DNA of 64,000 bases from Sphingopyxis sp. USTB-05 (GTDB taxonomy: Bacteria > Pseudomonadota > Alphaproteobacteria > Sphingomonadales > Sphingomonadaceae): contig NZ_CP084712.1 in assembly GCF_023822045.1 (NCBI RefSeq), positions 3,162,001 to 3,226,000 on the forward strand, written 5' to 3'. How positions within the stretch are numbered: position 1 is the stretch's first letter; each line of letters begins with the position of its first letter. Below the pieces are notes generated by a model. That model made no database searches. It had not been told where the DNA came from and saw nothing but the letters and a program-made list of their open reading frames with translations. The position numbers were made by a program, and so were the translations under genes. This document shows positions 27,648-35,945 of this stretch, in pieces.

Positions 27648-27728
27648 CGTCATTGCGAGGAGCGAAGCGACGAAGCAATCCAGCGAAGTGGAACCGCTCT
27701 GGATTGCTTCGCTTCGCTCGCAATGACG
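27648..27728. repeat. Palindromic repeat, family A, imperfect copy
   Basis: CGTCATTGCGAGGAGCGAAG at the left and CTCTGGATTGCTTCGCTTCG through CAATGACG at the right form imperfect arms related to 26397. It lies between convergent genes (FMN oxidase, creD). Confidence 0.9.
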
Positions 27729-27741
27729 AAGTAAAGCGACG

Positions 27742-29199
27742 CTAAGCCGCCACTTCATCCTTCTTGCCGATCCCGCCCCAGTCGATGTTGCGCGTCATAT
27801 ACATCACCCCGGCGAGGGCAAAGAACATCAACACCGAACCGATGAGCAGCGAATAGGCTTCGAGATTGAGCAGCACATAGAGCAGCGCATAGAGCCCGAT
27901 CAGCATCGCCGCGAGGAAGCGCGCGCGCTTCCAGCTCTTGAGCACCGCCGCGCTGTAAAAGGCCAGCAAGCCGATGATCGCCGCCGACGCCAGCATATAG
28001 GCGAAGGTGAACCCGATCACTTCGGCAAAGGCGAGCAGCAGCACGAAGAACAGCACCAGCGCGATGCCGGTCAGCAGATATTCTGCCGGCGCCACCCGTG
28101 CGCCCGCGATGATGTCGAACATCAAAAAGGCGACGAAGGTGAAACCGATGAACAGGAAGCCATATTTGATGCTGCGATCGACCTGGCTGTAAAGGTCGAC
28201 GGGCTCGATCAGGCTGATCGCGACCGCCTTCGCCGTGCCCCCCGACGCCTCGCTGCCGCCGCCACCGCTGGCAGCCTCGACCGCCACCGGTTCCATATAG
28301 GCGTCGCGCGGGCCGTAACTGGTCGTGACCGGCGGCGACAAATCGCCCGTCAGCACCTGCGCCTGCCCTAACGCCAGGTTCGGGACAGCATAGGTCGCGG
28401 TAAAACCGCTGCTCTTCACATCGCGCTTCGCCGGAAGGAAATCGCCGCCGAAGCTCGGATTGGGCCAGCTCGACTTCACCGTCCAGCGCGTATCGACGCC
28501 GCGCGGAATCAGCTTGAAATCGCCCAGCCCGCGGACGCCGATCTTGTAATCGACCTTCATCGGCGCCGCCGCGCTCCAGTCGACGAAAGCGAAGGTTCCC
28601 GAATTGCCAGTGGAGAGCAGCCCCTTACCGGGCTGGAGCGCAAGCGGCGTGCCGTCGACTGTCAGGCTGTTGCCGTCTACCAGCCCGCGTGCATCACTGA
28701 TGCCCAGCCGCACTTCGGCGCGGTCGAGCATCAATGCCTCGCGGCTGACGCCATAGCGCGCTATGTCGGCGGGCAGAACGAACTCGGCGCTCCCAGCGAT
28801 CTGGCTTTCGTAAACAACGGTCTCGTATATCGCTTTCTTGCGCTTCTCGGGTTTGATGACGACGTCGGCCTTGTTCGTCTGCGGCGACAGATAGAGGTTA
28901 CGGATCGTGTTGACGGTGCGCGTCACATCCTTGCCATTCTCCTGCACCGTCGTCGTTTCCGTGGCGCGATAGGGGATGACGATCACCGGTCCGGCGATCG
29001 TCTGTTGCCCGCCCCAGCCTTGGCCGATCGAGGCCTGGGCGGTTTCGGCTTGCTGCTGGCGATCCCAGAGCAGGCCGTAAATCATCAGGAGCGGGACCAT
29101 CAGCGCCACCGCAATCAACACTGCGATGACCAGCTTCACGCCGGGACTTCGCTCTGACCGCGCGGGCGGTACGGGGGGAAGGGAAACACTCTGAGTCAT
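27742..29199 (-). CDS. creD: CreD-like inner-membrane protein
   Basis: 485 residues from the ATG at 29199; an earlier TTG is less credible. One N-terminal membrane helix (about 22-43) is followed by a large periplasmic domain containing GWGGQQTIAGPVIVIPY, and a C-terminal bundle of about five helices (IKYGFLFIGFTFVAFLMFD onward). This matches CreD, an inner-membrane protein linked to envelope integrity and beta-lactam response in proteobacteria. No creBC two-component genes are in the window. A Gly/Ser-rich stretch (AASGGGGSEASGG) interrupts the domain near residue 320. Confidence 0.93.
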   Translation of the reverse strand: MTQSVSLPPVPPARSERSPGVKLVIAVLIAVALMVPLLMIYGLLWDRQQQAETAQASIGQGWGGQQTIAGPVIVIPYRATETTTVQENGKDVTRTVNTIRNLYLSPQTNKADVVIKPEKRKKAIYETVVYESQIAGSAEFVLPADIARYGVSREALMLDRAEVRLGISDARGLVDGNSLTVDGTPLALQPGKGLLSTGNSGTFAFVDWSAAAPMKVDYKIGVRGLGDFKLIPRGVDTRWTVKSSWPNPSFGGDFLPAKRDVKSSGFTATYAVPNLALGQAQVLTGDLSPPVTTSYGPRDAYMEPVAVEAASGGGGSEASGGTAKAVAISLIEPVDLYSQVDRSIKYGFLFIGFTFVAFLMFDIIAGARVAPAEYLLTGIALVLFFVLLLAFAEVIGFTFAYMLASAAIIGLLAFYSAAVLKSWKRARFLAAMLIGLYALLYVLLNLEAYSLLIGSVLMFFALAGVMYMTRNIDWGGIGKKDEVAA

Positions 29200-29280
29200 G
29201 GGGGATAAACTCCGCTGCTTCAACTCGTCGATGAAATTGCACGGTTCGTCTACACGGTCAAGCGCGTTGCGATGAGGCGT

Positions 29281-29334
29281 CGCCCCCCTTCTTCGTGCAC
29301 GAAAAAGGGGGCGGCCTCCCCCGAAGCCGCCCCC
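29281..29334. terminator. Two adjacent GC-rich hairpins upstream of creD and downstream of the TorF porin gene
   Basis: CGCCCCC and GGGGGCG around CTTCGTGCACGAAA (29281-29313), then GGGGGCGGC and GCCGCCCCC (29307-29334), share a strand, so they are mutually exclusive folds. On the minus strand they follow the porin stop at 29365 and would end its transcript before creD. T-runs are short. Confidence 0.6.
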
Positions 29335-29364
29335 TTAGCGCGTGGTCGCTGACCCGCTAGGCTG

Positions 29365-30114
29365 TCAGAAAGAGACGCCCAGCGTAAAGACCACGGTTGG
29401 ATCGTAAAGTGTGTCGACGGCCTTGACGCCCGTCTTTTTAACGTCGGTGTCAATATATTGGACCGTCAGGGTCGCGGGACCGGCGGCGTAGGAGGCGCCG
29501 ACCGACCAATCGACATATTTGCCATCGGGCGAAACGAGGCCCAGCGATCCATCATTGTAACCGATGCCTGCGGTCAGCGTGATCGGCGTGTTGGGTACGC
29601 CAAAGCCGGCGCCAAGGTTCAGATAGATATTATCGGCATCGCCCAGCGAATCCTGCTTGGGCGCATAAGCCACCATGCCAGTGATCGAGAGGGGGCCGAT
29701 GTCGTGCGACAGCTTGCCGATGCCCTCGAAATAATCGGTCGGCGCGCCGCCGTCTTCGCTACCCGGATAGGTATAATAAGTGACGCCAACGTCGACCGTC
29801 GTGCCGGATGCGATTTCGGTCGCGAACCCGCCATAGACGTCGAGTTCGAACTTGCCATAGGCCGGGCTGTCGGGAAGCGAGGAACCCCAGACGCCGGCAT
29901 AAAAACCGCTTTCGTGGCTGACGGTCAGCGTCGGCTGCACTGCGACCTTTTCGTTCGACAGCGAAATTCCGCGGAAACGATAGTCGCTCGTCACGGCGAT
30001 ACCGCCCGAAAGCGAGAACGGACCGCTGGCTTCTTCTTCCTGGGCAAAGGCGGGCGTCGACATGGATGACGCGGCGAGCAGCATGCCGAAACACGCTTTG
30101 GTAAGAAACTTCAT
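29365..30114 (-). CDS. TorF-family putative porin
   Basis: 249 residues: a signal peptide (MKFLTKACFGMLLAASSMSTPAFAQ), then FSLSGGIAVTSDYRFRGISLSNEKVAVQPTLTVSHESGFYAGVWGS, the conserved N-terminal signature of the TIGR02001/TorF family, with alternating strands ending VVFTLGVSF for barrel assembly. Located in the outer membrane; the transported solute is unknown. The 265-bp upstream region (30115-30379, to ispG) is comparatively AT-rich and probably carries both promoters, but I cannot assign boxes. Confidence 0.9.
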   Translation of the reverse strand: MKFLTKACFGMLLAASSMSTPAFAQEEEASGPFSLSGGIAVTSDYRFRGISLSNEKVAVQPTLTVSHESGFYAGVWGSSLPDSPAYGKFELDVYGGFATEIASGTTVDVGVTYYTYPGSEDGGAPTDYFEGIGKLSHDIGPLSITGMVAYAPKQDSLGDADNIYLNLGAGFGVPNTPITLTAGIGYNDGSLGLVSPDGKYVDWSVGASYAAGPATLTVQYIDTDVKKTGVKAVDTLYDPTVVFTLGVSF

Positions 30115-30379
30115 GGGTGATCCCCCTAACCAAAAAAACGGATCGTCCCGGCCTGCCGTACGCGTCCGCGCCTCTTCAATATGGGCGTGTGACGACGAAC
30201 GCTTAAGAAGTTGCCGATTTTGCTGCGATGCACAAACAGAAATTGCTCAAAAGTTACAAATCGGTGTCAAACTGTGTCTTTCCAGCAACAATTCACCTTA
30301 ACTACGGCGGGCTTTGCCAAGCCGATCCCGGACGGCTAAAGAGCGGCACACACACTTCCCTTCGTATCGAGCCCGCATC

Positions 30380-31531
30380 ATGAGCGATCACAACCCCGGC
30401 CTGCGCCCCTGGCGCGACATTGCGCGGCGCGAATGCCGCCAGATCATGGTCGGCAATGTCCCCGTCGGCGGCGGCGCGCCGATCAGCGTGCAGACGATGA
30501 CCAATACGCTGACCAGCGATCCGGTCGCGACGATCGACCAGATCCGTCGCTGCGAGGAAGCCGGCGCCGACCTGATCCGCGTCTCGTGCCCCGACACCGA
30601 ATCGACCGCCGCACTTGGCAAGATCGTCCGCGCGTCACGCATCCCGATCATCGCCGACATCCATTTTCACTATAAGCGCGCACTCGAAGCCGCCGACGCT
30701 GGCGCGGCGTGCCTGCGCATCAACCCCGGCAATATCGGATCGTCCGAGCGCGTCGGCGAAGTCGTTCGCGCCGCCAAGGCGAACGGCTGCGCCATCCGCA
30801 TCGGCGTCAACGCCGGCAGCCTCGAGAAAGACCTGCTCGAAAAATATGGCGAGCCCTGCCCCGAGGCGCTCGTCGAAAGCGCGCTCGACCACATCAAGCT
30901 GCTGCAGGATCACGACTTCCACGAGTATAAGGTCGCAGTGAAGGCCAGCGACGTGTTCCTCGCGGTCGCCGCTTATGCGCAGCTCGCCGACGCGGTCGAC
31001 TGTCCGCTGCACCTCGGCATTACCGAGGCAGGCGGGCTGATCGGCGGCACGGTCAAGTCGGCGCTCGGCATCGGCAACCTGCTATGGGCCGGGATAGGCG
31101 ACACGATCCGCGTCAGCCTTTCGGCCGAGCCCGAGGAAGAAGTGCGCGTTGGCTATGAAATACTGAAATCCTTGGGCCTGCGCACCCGCGGCGTCCGCGT
31201 CGTCTCCTGCCCAAGCTGCGCGCGACAGGGCTTCGACGTCATCCGCACCGTGCAGGCGCTTGAGGACGCACTCAGCCACATCAAGACCCCGATGTCGCTC
31301 TCGGTCCTCGGCTGCGTCGTCAACGGCCCCGGCGAGGCTCGCGAAACCGATATCGGCATCACCGGCGGTGGCAACGGCAAGCATATGGTCTTCCTGTCGG
31401 GCGTCACCGACCATCATGTCGAGGACGCCGACATGATCAGCCATATCGTAAAGCTCGTCGAAGCAAAGGCGGCCGAGATCGACGCGGGCAGTTCGGTCAG
31501 CATGGACACGCTGCACGGCAAGGCGGCGTAA
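30380..31531 (+). CDS. ispG: (E)-4-hydroxy-3-methylbut-2-enyl-diphosphate synthase (IspG/GcpE)
   Basis: 383 residues. A 4Fe-4S enzyme of the MEP isoprenoid pathway converting MEcPP to [24 protein letters not shown] is the N-terminal TIM-barrel signature. The cluster ligands are the cysteines in [12 protein letters not shown] and [11 protein letters not shown], with the Glu in the latter. The start is the ATG at 30380 ([13 protein letters not shown]); an earlier frame adds a non-conserved leader. Confidence 0.97.
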   Translation: MSDHNPGLRPWRDIARRECRQIMVGNVPVGGGAPISVQTMTNTLTSDPVATIDQIRRCEEAGADLIRVSCPDTESTAALGKIVRASRIPIIADIHFHYKRALEAADAGAACLRINPGNIGSSERVGEVVRAAKANGCAIRIGVNAGSLEKDLLEKYGEPCPEALVESALDHIKLLQDHDFHEYKVAVKASDVFLAVAAYAQLADAVDCPLHLGITEAGGLIGGTVKSALGIGNLLWAGIGDTIRVSLSAEPEEEVRVGYEILKSLGLRTRGVRVVSCPSCARQGFDVIRTVQALEDALSHIKTPMSLSVLGCVVNGPGEARETDIGITGGGNGKHMVFLSGVTDHHVEDADMISHIVKLVEAKAAEIDAGSSVSMDTLHGKAA

Positions 31532-31552
31532 GCCACCCTGCCGCGCGGGAAT

Positions 31553-32449
31553 TCAGGCGACTTCAGGCGTCCGTTCGAGCGGCTTTGCGGCCGGATCGCC
31601 GGCATAGACGCTCGCCGCCGGTGTCTTCAAATGCGCTTCGAGTAGGTCGAAAATCACCGAGTCCTCCTCCGCATCGAACTTGCGTGCGAACAGGTCGGGA
31701 CTCAGCGTCAGGCGCAGCGCATCGGAGGTGACGAAGGTTCGCGGGCGCAGCTTGATGTCGCCGTCGGGCACCCAGTCAATCGTGCGCAAGTCGTCATTCA
31801 TCACTTCGCCCTGCGCGCGGCTGTTCATCATCAACGTCTGGAAAAATGCCTCATCGGGAATGAAGCTGCGGCGATAGAATGTCTTGAAGCGCTCGGCGCT
31901 CGGATGATGAACTGCGAAATGGCAAAAGCTCCGCGTCACGGCTTTCCACTGCGTCCCGATATAGGGCGTCGCGTCTTTCAGAAACGCGCGTGGCAGACGG
32001 GTACGAAACATACGACCCAGAGCCTCGACGAACATATGGCTGACGCGGTTCATCGTATCGGGCCGCGCCGCTCGCTGGTCGAGCGCGCGAATATATTGGC
32101 GCCGCGGATTGGCGCGCAGGAAAGCCCGTATATACGCCTGTGACTTCAGCGGGAAATCCTGTCCGCTGAGGTTGATATAATGGGTCCAGCTGCGATTCAT
32201 TTTCAGCAGTTGCTTCATTCCTCGCAATTCGGCGTCAACAAGGCTGTAGCCGCCCCACAGCGCGTTTTTCGATTCGATGATCTCAACCCCCTGAAAGGGC
32301 TTCAGAAATGCGGCGATGTCGGCCGCGAACTCGGATCCCGATCCCTTGTCGACATGGACCACATAGCTGTTTCCGGGCGCATAGATCGCATGGAACATTC
32401 GTTTGAACTGTTCGGGGAAGCGGTGGAGGAGGATGAAATAGCCGATCAT
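31553..32449 (-). CDS. Core-2/I-branching type glycosyltransferase (GT14-like)
   Basis: 298 residues. GYFILLHRFPEQFKRMFHAIYAP, YVVHVDKGS, FLKPFQGVEIIESKNALWGGYSLVDAELRGMKQLL, YINLSGQDFPLKSQAYIRAFL and SFIPDEAFFQTLMMNS match the core-2/I-branching (PF02485) family, which adds GlcNAc or xylose to glycans. There is no signal or membrane helix, so it is cytosolic. It stands alone, without a polysaccharide cluster, so the acceptor is unknown. The 269 bases upstream (32450-32718) hold no convincing gene. Confidence 0.88.
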   Translation of the reverse strand: MIGYFILLHRFPEQFKRMFHAIYAPGNSYVVHVDKGSGSEFAADIAAFLKPFQGVEIIESKNALWGGYSLVDAELRGMKQLLKMNRSWTHYINLSGQDFPLKSQAYIRAFLRANPRRQYIRALDQRAARPDTMNRVSHMFVEALGRMFRTRLPRAFLKDATPYIGTQWKAVTRSFCHFAVHHPSAERFKTFYRRSFIPDEAFFQTLMMNSRAQGEVMNDDLRTIDWVPDGDIKLRPRTFVTSDALRLTLSPDLFARKFDAEEDSVIFDLLEAHLKTPAASVYAGDPAAKPLERTPEVA

Positions 32450-32718
32450 GAAGGCACACCTTTCGGATCGCCGCCCCGGGCTGTCAGCCCACCGGAAGCG
32501 CGATCATTTTCCTGTCCCGGAAAACCCAACCAAAGTCATTTTGATCGATAGGAGACAATGCCCGACAGCTGGCCCGCTGCGTTGCGACGCCGCTTGGTCC
32601 AATGGCATAGCATCCATATGGGGCCACGGGCGGCGATTGTAAGGGCAGGACCATTGCCCATCGGCATCCGTCGCCGCTAAGGGATCGCCACGCCCCGTCT
32701 CTTCGCAGGATAATCCGC

Positions 32719-33198
32719 GTGACCCTATCGATCCGCCCCGCCACCCCCGCCGACCTGCCATTGATCGCGCAGTTCATCCGCGACCTCGCCGAATATGAAA
32801 AGCTCGCGCATGAGGTGCGCTTCGACGAGGCGAAGCTTGGCGACAATCTTTTTGGTCCGCGCCCCTATGCCGAGGTCGTGATCGGCGAGATCGACGGCGC
32901 GGCGCAGGGCTTTGCGCTTTTCTTCCACAATTTCTCGACCTTCGAGGGGCGCCCGGGCATCTATCTTGAGGATCTGTTCGTGCGTCCCGAAGCGCGCGGA
33001 TCGGGGCTCGGCAAGGCGCTGCTCGCGCATCTTGCGAAGCTCTGCGTCGAGCGCGACTGCGCGCGGCTCGAATGGTGGGTGCTCGACTGGAACACGCCGT
33101 CGATCGGCTTCTACCAGAGCCTCGGCGCAAAGCTGATGGACGAATGGACGGTGATGCGGGTGGACGGTGAAGCGCTGACCAGCCTCGCCGCTTCCTAA
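32719..33198 (+). CDS. GNAT N-acetyltransferase, diamine acetyltransferase-like
   Basis: 159 residues with a GTG start at 32719. IRPATPADLPLIAQFIRDLAEYEKL, FGPRPYAEVVIGE, GFALFFHNFSTFEGRPGIYLEDLFVRPEARGSGLGKALLAHLAKL and WWVLDWNTPSIGFYQSLGA closely follow the spermidine/spermine N1-acetyltransferase pattern, including the RGSGLG acetyl-CoA loop. Bacterial members acetylate polyamines or other amines; the exact substrate is not readable. Confidence 0.9.
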   Translation: MTLSIRPATPADLPLIAQFIRDLAEYEKLAHEVRFDEAKLGDNLFGPRPYAEVVIGEIDGAAQGFALFFHNFSTFEGRPGIYLEDLFVRPEARGSGLGKALLAHLAKLCVERDCARLEWWVLDWNTPSIGFYQSLGAKLMDEWTVMRVDGEALTSLAAS

Positions 33199-33201
33199 AC
33201 T

Positions 33202-33276
33202 TTCGTCACCCCGGACTTGATCCGGGGTCCAAGCCGCACCGGCGGGATGGATGCCGGATCAAGTCCGGCATGACGA
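33202..33276. repeat. Palindromic repeat, family C (GTCACCCCGGACTTGATCCGG type)
   Basis: TTCGTCACCCCGGACTTGAT at the left and GCCGGATCAAGTCCGGCATG at the right form two nested hairpins with near-complementary outer arms. Related copies are at 51582 (single arm) and 57784. It lies between convergent genes. Confidence 0.88.
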
Positions 33277-33294
33277 GAGTGGAATATCGCGTGC

Positions 33295-34413
33295 CTAGCC
33301 CGCGGGCTTCATCCCGCGCGGCTTCCGCCGCTCCATCGGCCAACTTGGCATATGCGCATCGGACAGCGTCTTCGCCTCCGCCGGCGCGACGCCAAGCTCG
33401 GTCAACGCGCGCACCAGCGCATCCGCGGGCGCTACTGCGATGTCGGGCAAAACGCCCTCGCCTTCCCAATCCTTGCCCGTCACCGGATCATAGGTGCGCC
33501 CGACCGGGATGAAGGCACTATAGCCGCCGCCCAGATCCTCACCGCGCCCGAAATGATTGGCCCCCGCGGTGGGTGCACCGACCAGCGTGCCGCGTCCCGT
33601 ATGCTTCATCGCGAGCGCGAAATGCTCGGCCGCCGAGGCGCTCGCCCCCGATGTCAGAACATAGACTTTGGCATCGCGCAGCCGTTTGTCGGCATTCGGC
33701 GTCGCCCAATGCTCGCGCGCGACCATATCCGCATCGCCCTTCGCCATCCGCATCGACGGCACCCCGGCGATCGGCGAGCCGCCCTCCGCGTCGACCGACG
33801 CGCGCGTCGCCATCGTCACCAGCCGCGTTTCCTTGCCGAAAAGCCAGGGAAAGATGACGTCCATCTGGTCCAGCCCGCCGCCGTTATGCGTGCGGATGTC
33901 AAAGATGATCGCCTTCGCATCGGCATGATCAGCCATGAATTTCGCCGCCTGCGCGGTAACTGCCTCGTCCTGCGGAAACATGTTGAAGCGAATGAAGGCA
34001 ATCCCCGGTGCGATCCAGCCTGCCTGCTCGACAGGCACCTTGGGCGGGCGGCGCACCGGCGCGGCGCTGCCGGGTGCCGGGGCCGCCGCGGTCGCTGCCG
34101 CTTCAGGAACGCGCAGGCGCAAATGGCCATCCGGCGATACCGCATGGACATCGCCGTCGATCGCGGCGCCCAGCGCTTCGCCGTTTAGCGCCTTATAGCG
34201 GCCTGCGGCGATACCGGCGCGGATCGCATCGGCGTAGCGCTTGCCCGTCTCGGGATAGACATAGTCACGTTCGAGCAGCGCTGCATAAGCCTCTGCGATC
34301 GTATCGGCGGCGACCTCATCGGCCGCCATCGCCGGCGGCGGGGCAAGGACGGGCCCGACCGCCATCCCGGCGGCGAGCAAAAGCGCGGGCAATATACGCG
34401 ACGAACGAATCAT
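33295..34413 (-). CDS. S41-family peptidase, exported
   Basis: 372 residues from the ATG at 34413, with AGGA just upstream. A signal peptide (about 1-30) is followed by a degenerate N-terminal domain with an Ala/Pro linker (AAATAAAPAPGSAAP), then the S41 core: IRFNMFPQDE, IFDIRTHNGGG, VYVLTSGASASAAEHFALAMKHTGRG with the nucleophile serine, and VGAPTAGANHFGRGEDLGGGYSAFIPVGRTYDP. No PDZ domain is evident. A BlaI/CopY-like operator lies about 60 bp upstream of the start. The protein differs clearly from the S41 protein at 18636. Confidence 0.88.
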   Translation of the reverse strand: MIRSSRILPALLLAAGMAVGPVLAPPPAMAADEVAADTIAEAYAALLERDYVYPETGKRYADAIRAGIAAGRYKALNGEALGAAIDGDVHAVSPDGHLRLRVPEAAATAAAPAPGSAAPVRRPPKVPVEQAGWIAPGIAFIRFNMFPQDEAVTAQAAKFMADHADAKAIIFDIRTHNGGGLDQMDVIFPWLFGKETRLVTMATRASVDAEGGSPIAGVPSMRMAKGDADMVAREHWATPNADKRLRDAKVYVLTSGASASAAEHFALAMKHTGRGTLVGAPTAGANHFGRGEDLGGGYSAFIPVGRTYDPVTGKDWEGEGVLPDIAVAPADALVRALTELGVAPAEAKTLSDAHMPSWPMERRKPRGMKPAG

Positions 34414-34472
34414 TCCTGTCTCCAATCCAACCCCGGCCGGATCGTAGTGTATCATAAGAGCAATACAGATCA

Positions 34473-34486
34473 ACTACATTTGTAGT
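34473..34486. promoter_or_regulatory. BlaI/MecI/CopY-type operator candidate
   Basis: ACTACA and TGTAGT flank two central bases, matching TACANNTGTA, the half-site pattern of the BlaI/CopY repressor family. On the minus strand the site's last half overlaps a possible -35 (TGTAGT), with TATGAT 16 bp downstream as -10, 40 bp before the S41 gene. No blaI/copY gene is in the window, so a regulator would act from elsewhere. Confidence 0.45.
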
Positions 34487-34492
34487 CGATAG

Positions 34493-34690
34493 TCAGCGCT
34501 TGCGCGCGAACCATAGCATGATTGCACCAACGACCGCGAGGATGGCACCATTTCGCGTCCATGTCGTATCACCGAGCATGAAGCTGCTCGCCGGCCAGCG
34601 GATGATATCGAGGCCCTGCAACACCCACAGCCCGCCGACAAGGATCGCCGCGATGCCGATGATCCCCAAGATGCTTTTCAAAGCCGCCAT
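34493..34690 (-). CDS. Small two-helix membrane protein, 65 residues
   Basis: It begins MAALKSILGIIGIAAILVGG, giving a first hydrophobic helix (about 6-24), a short loop (DIIRWPASSFMLGDTTWTRNG), and a second helix (about 48-61, AILAVVGAIMLWF) ending in basic residues. Similar short proteins occur widely in sphingomonads as hypothetical proteins. It follows the acyltransferase gene by 13 bp and is probably co-transcribed. Function unknown. Confidence 0.75.
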   Translation of the reverse strand: MAALKSILGIIGIAAILVGGLWVLQGLDIIRWPASSFMLGDTTWTRNGAILAVVGAIMLWFARKR

Positions 34691-34703
34691 GCCCGGTCTC
34701 CCC

Positions 34704-35837
34704 CTATTTGCGCTGCAATCCGATCAGCGGCCGCAGCCAGCCGATGCTGCGCCCGATCAGGTAGAAAAGCCAGCACCCGGTCACCGTCGCCGCGACGAGG
34801 ATCAGGAAGGAGGGAAGAGCAGCTACGTGCGCCCCCAGCAGATACCAGCCGACCACGACGATGATCGTCTGGTGAATGATATAAAAGGGGAACACCGCCT
34901 CGGCGAGCATCGCACGCCGCGGATGGTCGCGGTTCCAGTAACGGTCTGCAATCCCGACCAGCGCGACGATCGTCATCCAGCCCTGCACCTGATGCGCGAT
35001 GTCGAAGGGCAACCGCCCCCATTCGGGCGGCTGCGACCCACTCAGCCACAGATACATGATCCCCGCCACCACTGCGAAAGCCGCAACCGCAACGCCCAGC
35101 GAAAACCGCCACCAGCGCGCGACCACCTCGAACAGCGCGGGCCGCACGCGAAGCAGCCAACCGACGAAGAAGGGCATCAGATAATGGAGATGCGACGGCC
35201 CGTCGTCGAACAGTGCATGCGTTTCGTCATGATCGGGAAAGAGCGCGAGCAGCAGCAGCCACCATGCGAGCGGCAGCACCAGCAGCCCCCAGCCGCCGAG
35301 CCACCGCACCGCGCCATCGGCGACCTTCGCGCGCGCGGCCACCGGCACCCACGCCAGAACCGCCGCGGCGAGTAGGGTATAGACCCAGAGATACACAACG
35401 AACCATAGATGCTGCCACGTCGGCAGGACGATGCCATCGAGCGTCCCGAAATGGAAATAATCGCTGGTCCAGAAGGCGCCGAGACTCTTCGCATAACCAT
35501 GCTGCGTCACCAGCTCGATCCACGGTTGCGGCGGGATGACGACCAGGACGCCGAAGAGCAGCGGGATCAGCAGCCGGGCGCTGCGCGACCGCACGAACGC
35601 CCCGCTGCCACCGAGCTTCGCGAAGAGCGCCGCGCTCGCATAACCCGATACGAGGAACAGCAACGGCAGCCGCCAGCTATTCGTCGCGAGCATCGGCACC
35701 TGCACCCAGTCGAGCGGCTGCGCGATCTTCACGTGCCAGCCCCACGGCACGAAATACATGCCAATATGATAGAGGATCAGCAGGGCAAACGCCGCGATCC
35801 GCAGCCAGTCCATGCCGTAATGGCGCACGCCGGTCAT
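34704..35837 (-). CDS. Membrane acyltransferase, acyltransferase-3 family (OpgC-like)
   Basis: 377 residues from the ATG at 35837, where the protein begins MTGVRHYGMDWLRIAAFALLILYHIGMYF; the motif DWLR...LYH carries the catalytic histidine of acyltransferase-3 proteins. About ten membrane segments follow (including SWRLPLLFLVSGYASAALF, LWFVVYLWVYTLLAA and FYIIHQTIIVVVGWYLLG). Related OpgC transfers succinyl groups to periplasmic glucans; the acceptor here is unknown. Confidence 0.88.
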   Translation of the reverse strand: MTGVRHYGMDWLRIAAFALLILYHIGMYFVPWGWHVKIAQPLDWVQVPMLATNSWRLPLLFLVSGYASAALFAKLGGSGAFVRSRSARLLIPLLFGVLVVIPPQPWIELVTQHGYAKSLGAFWTSDYFHFGTLDGIVLPTWQHLWFVVYLWVYTLLAAAVLAWVPVAARAKVADGAVRWLGGWGLLVLPLAWWLLLLALFPDHDETHALFDDGPSHLHYLMPFFVGWLLRVRPALFEVVARWWRFSLGVAVAAFAVVAGIMYLWLSGSQPPEWGRLPFDIAHQVQGWMTIVALVGIADRYWNRDHPRRAMLAEAVFPFYIIHQTIIVVVGWYLLGAHVAALPSFLILVAATVTGCWLFYLIGRSIGWLRPLIGLQRK

Positions 35838-35852
35838 TCCATATCCCCCCAC

Positions 35853-35936
35853 CGTCATTGCGAGGGCCGGAGGCCCGCGGCAATCCAGAGCGTATAGTGA
35901 ACCGCTCTGGATTGCGTCGCTTCGCTAGCGATGACG
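35853..35936. repeat. Palindromic repeat, family A
   Basis: CGTCATTGCGAGGGCCGGAG at the left and CTCTGGATTGCGTCGCTTCG at the right end CGATGACG, imperfect arms of the family seen at 26397 and 27648. It separates the acyltransferase gene from the carboxyltransferase gene upstream of it on the same strand. Confidence 0.88.
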
Positions 35937-35945
35937 AGCCTTATT

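Noticed and set aside
32450..32718. Two opposing ORFs of 64-85 residues between the GT14 and GNAT genes
   Set aside because: No ribosome-binding site, no hydrophobic or family pattern, and the frames are mutually antisense; treated as non-coding.
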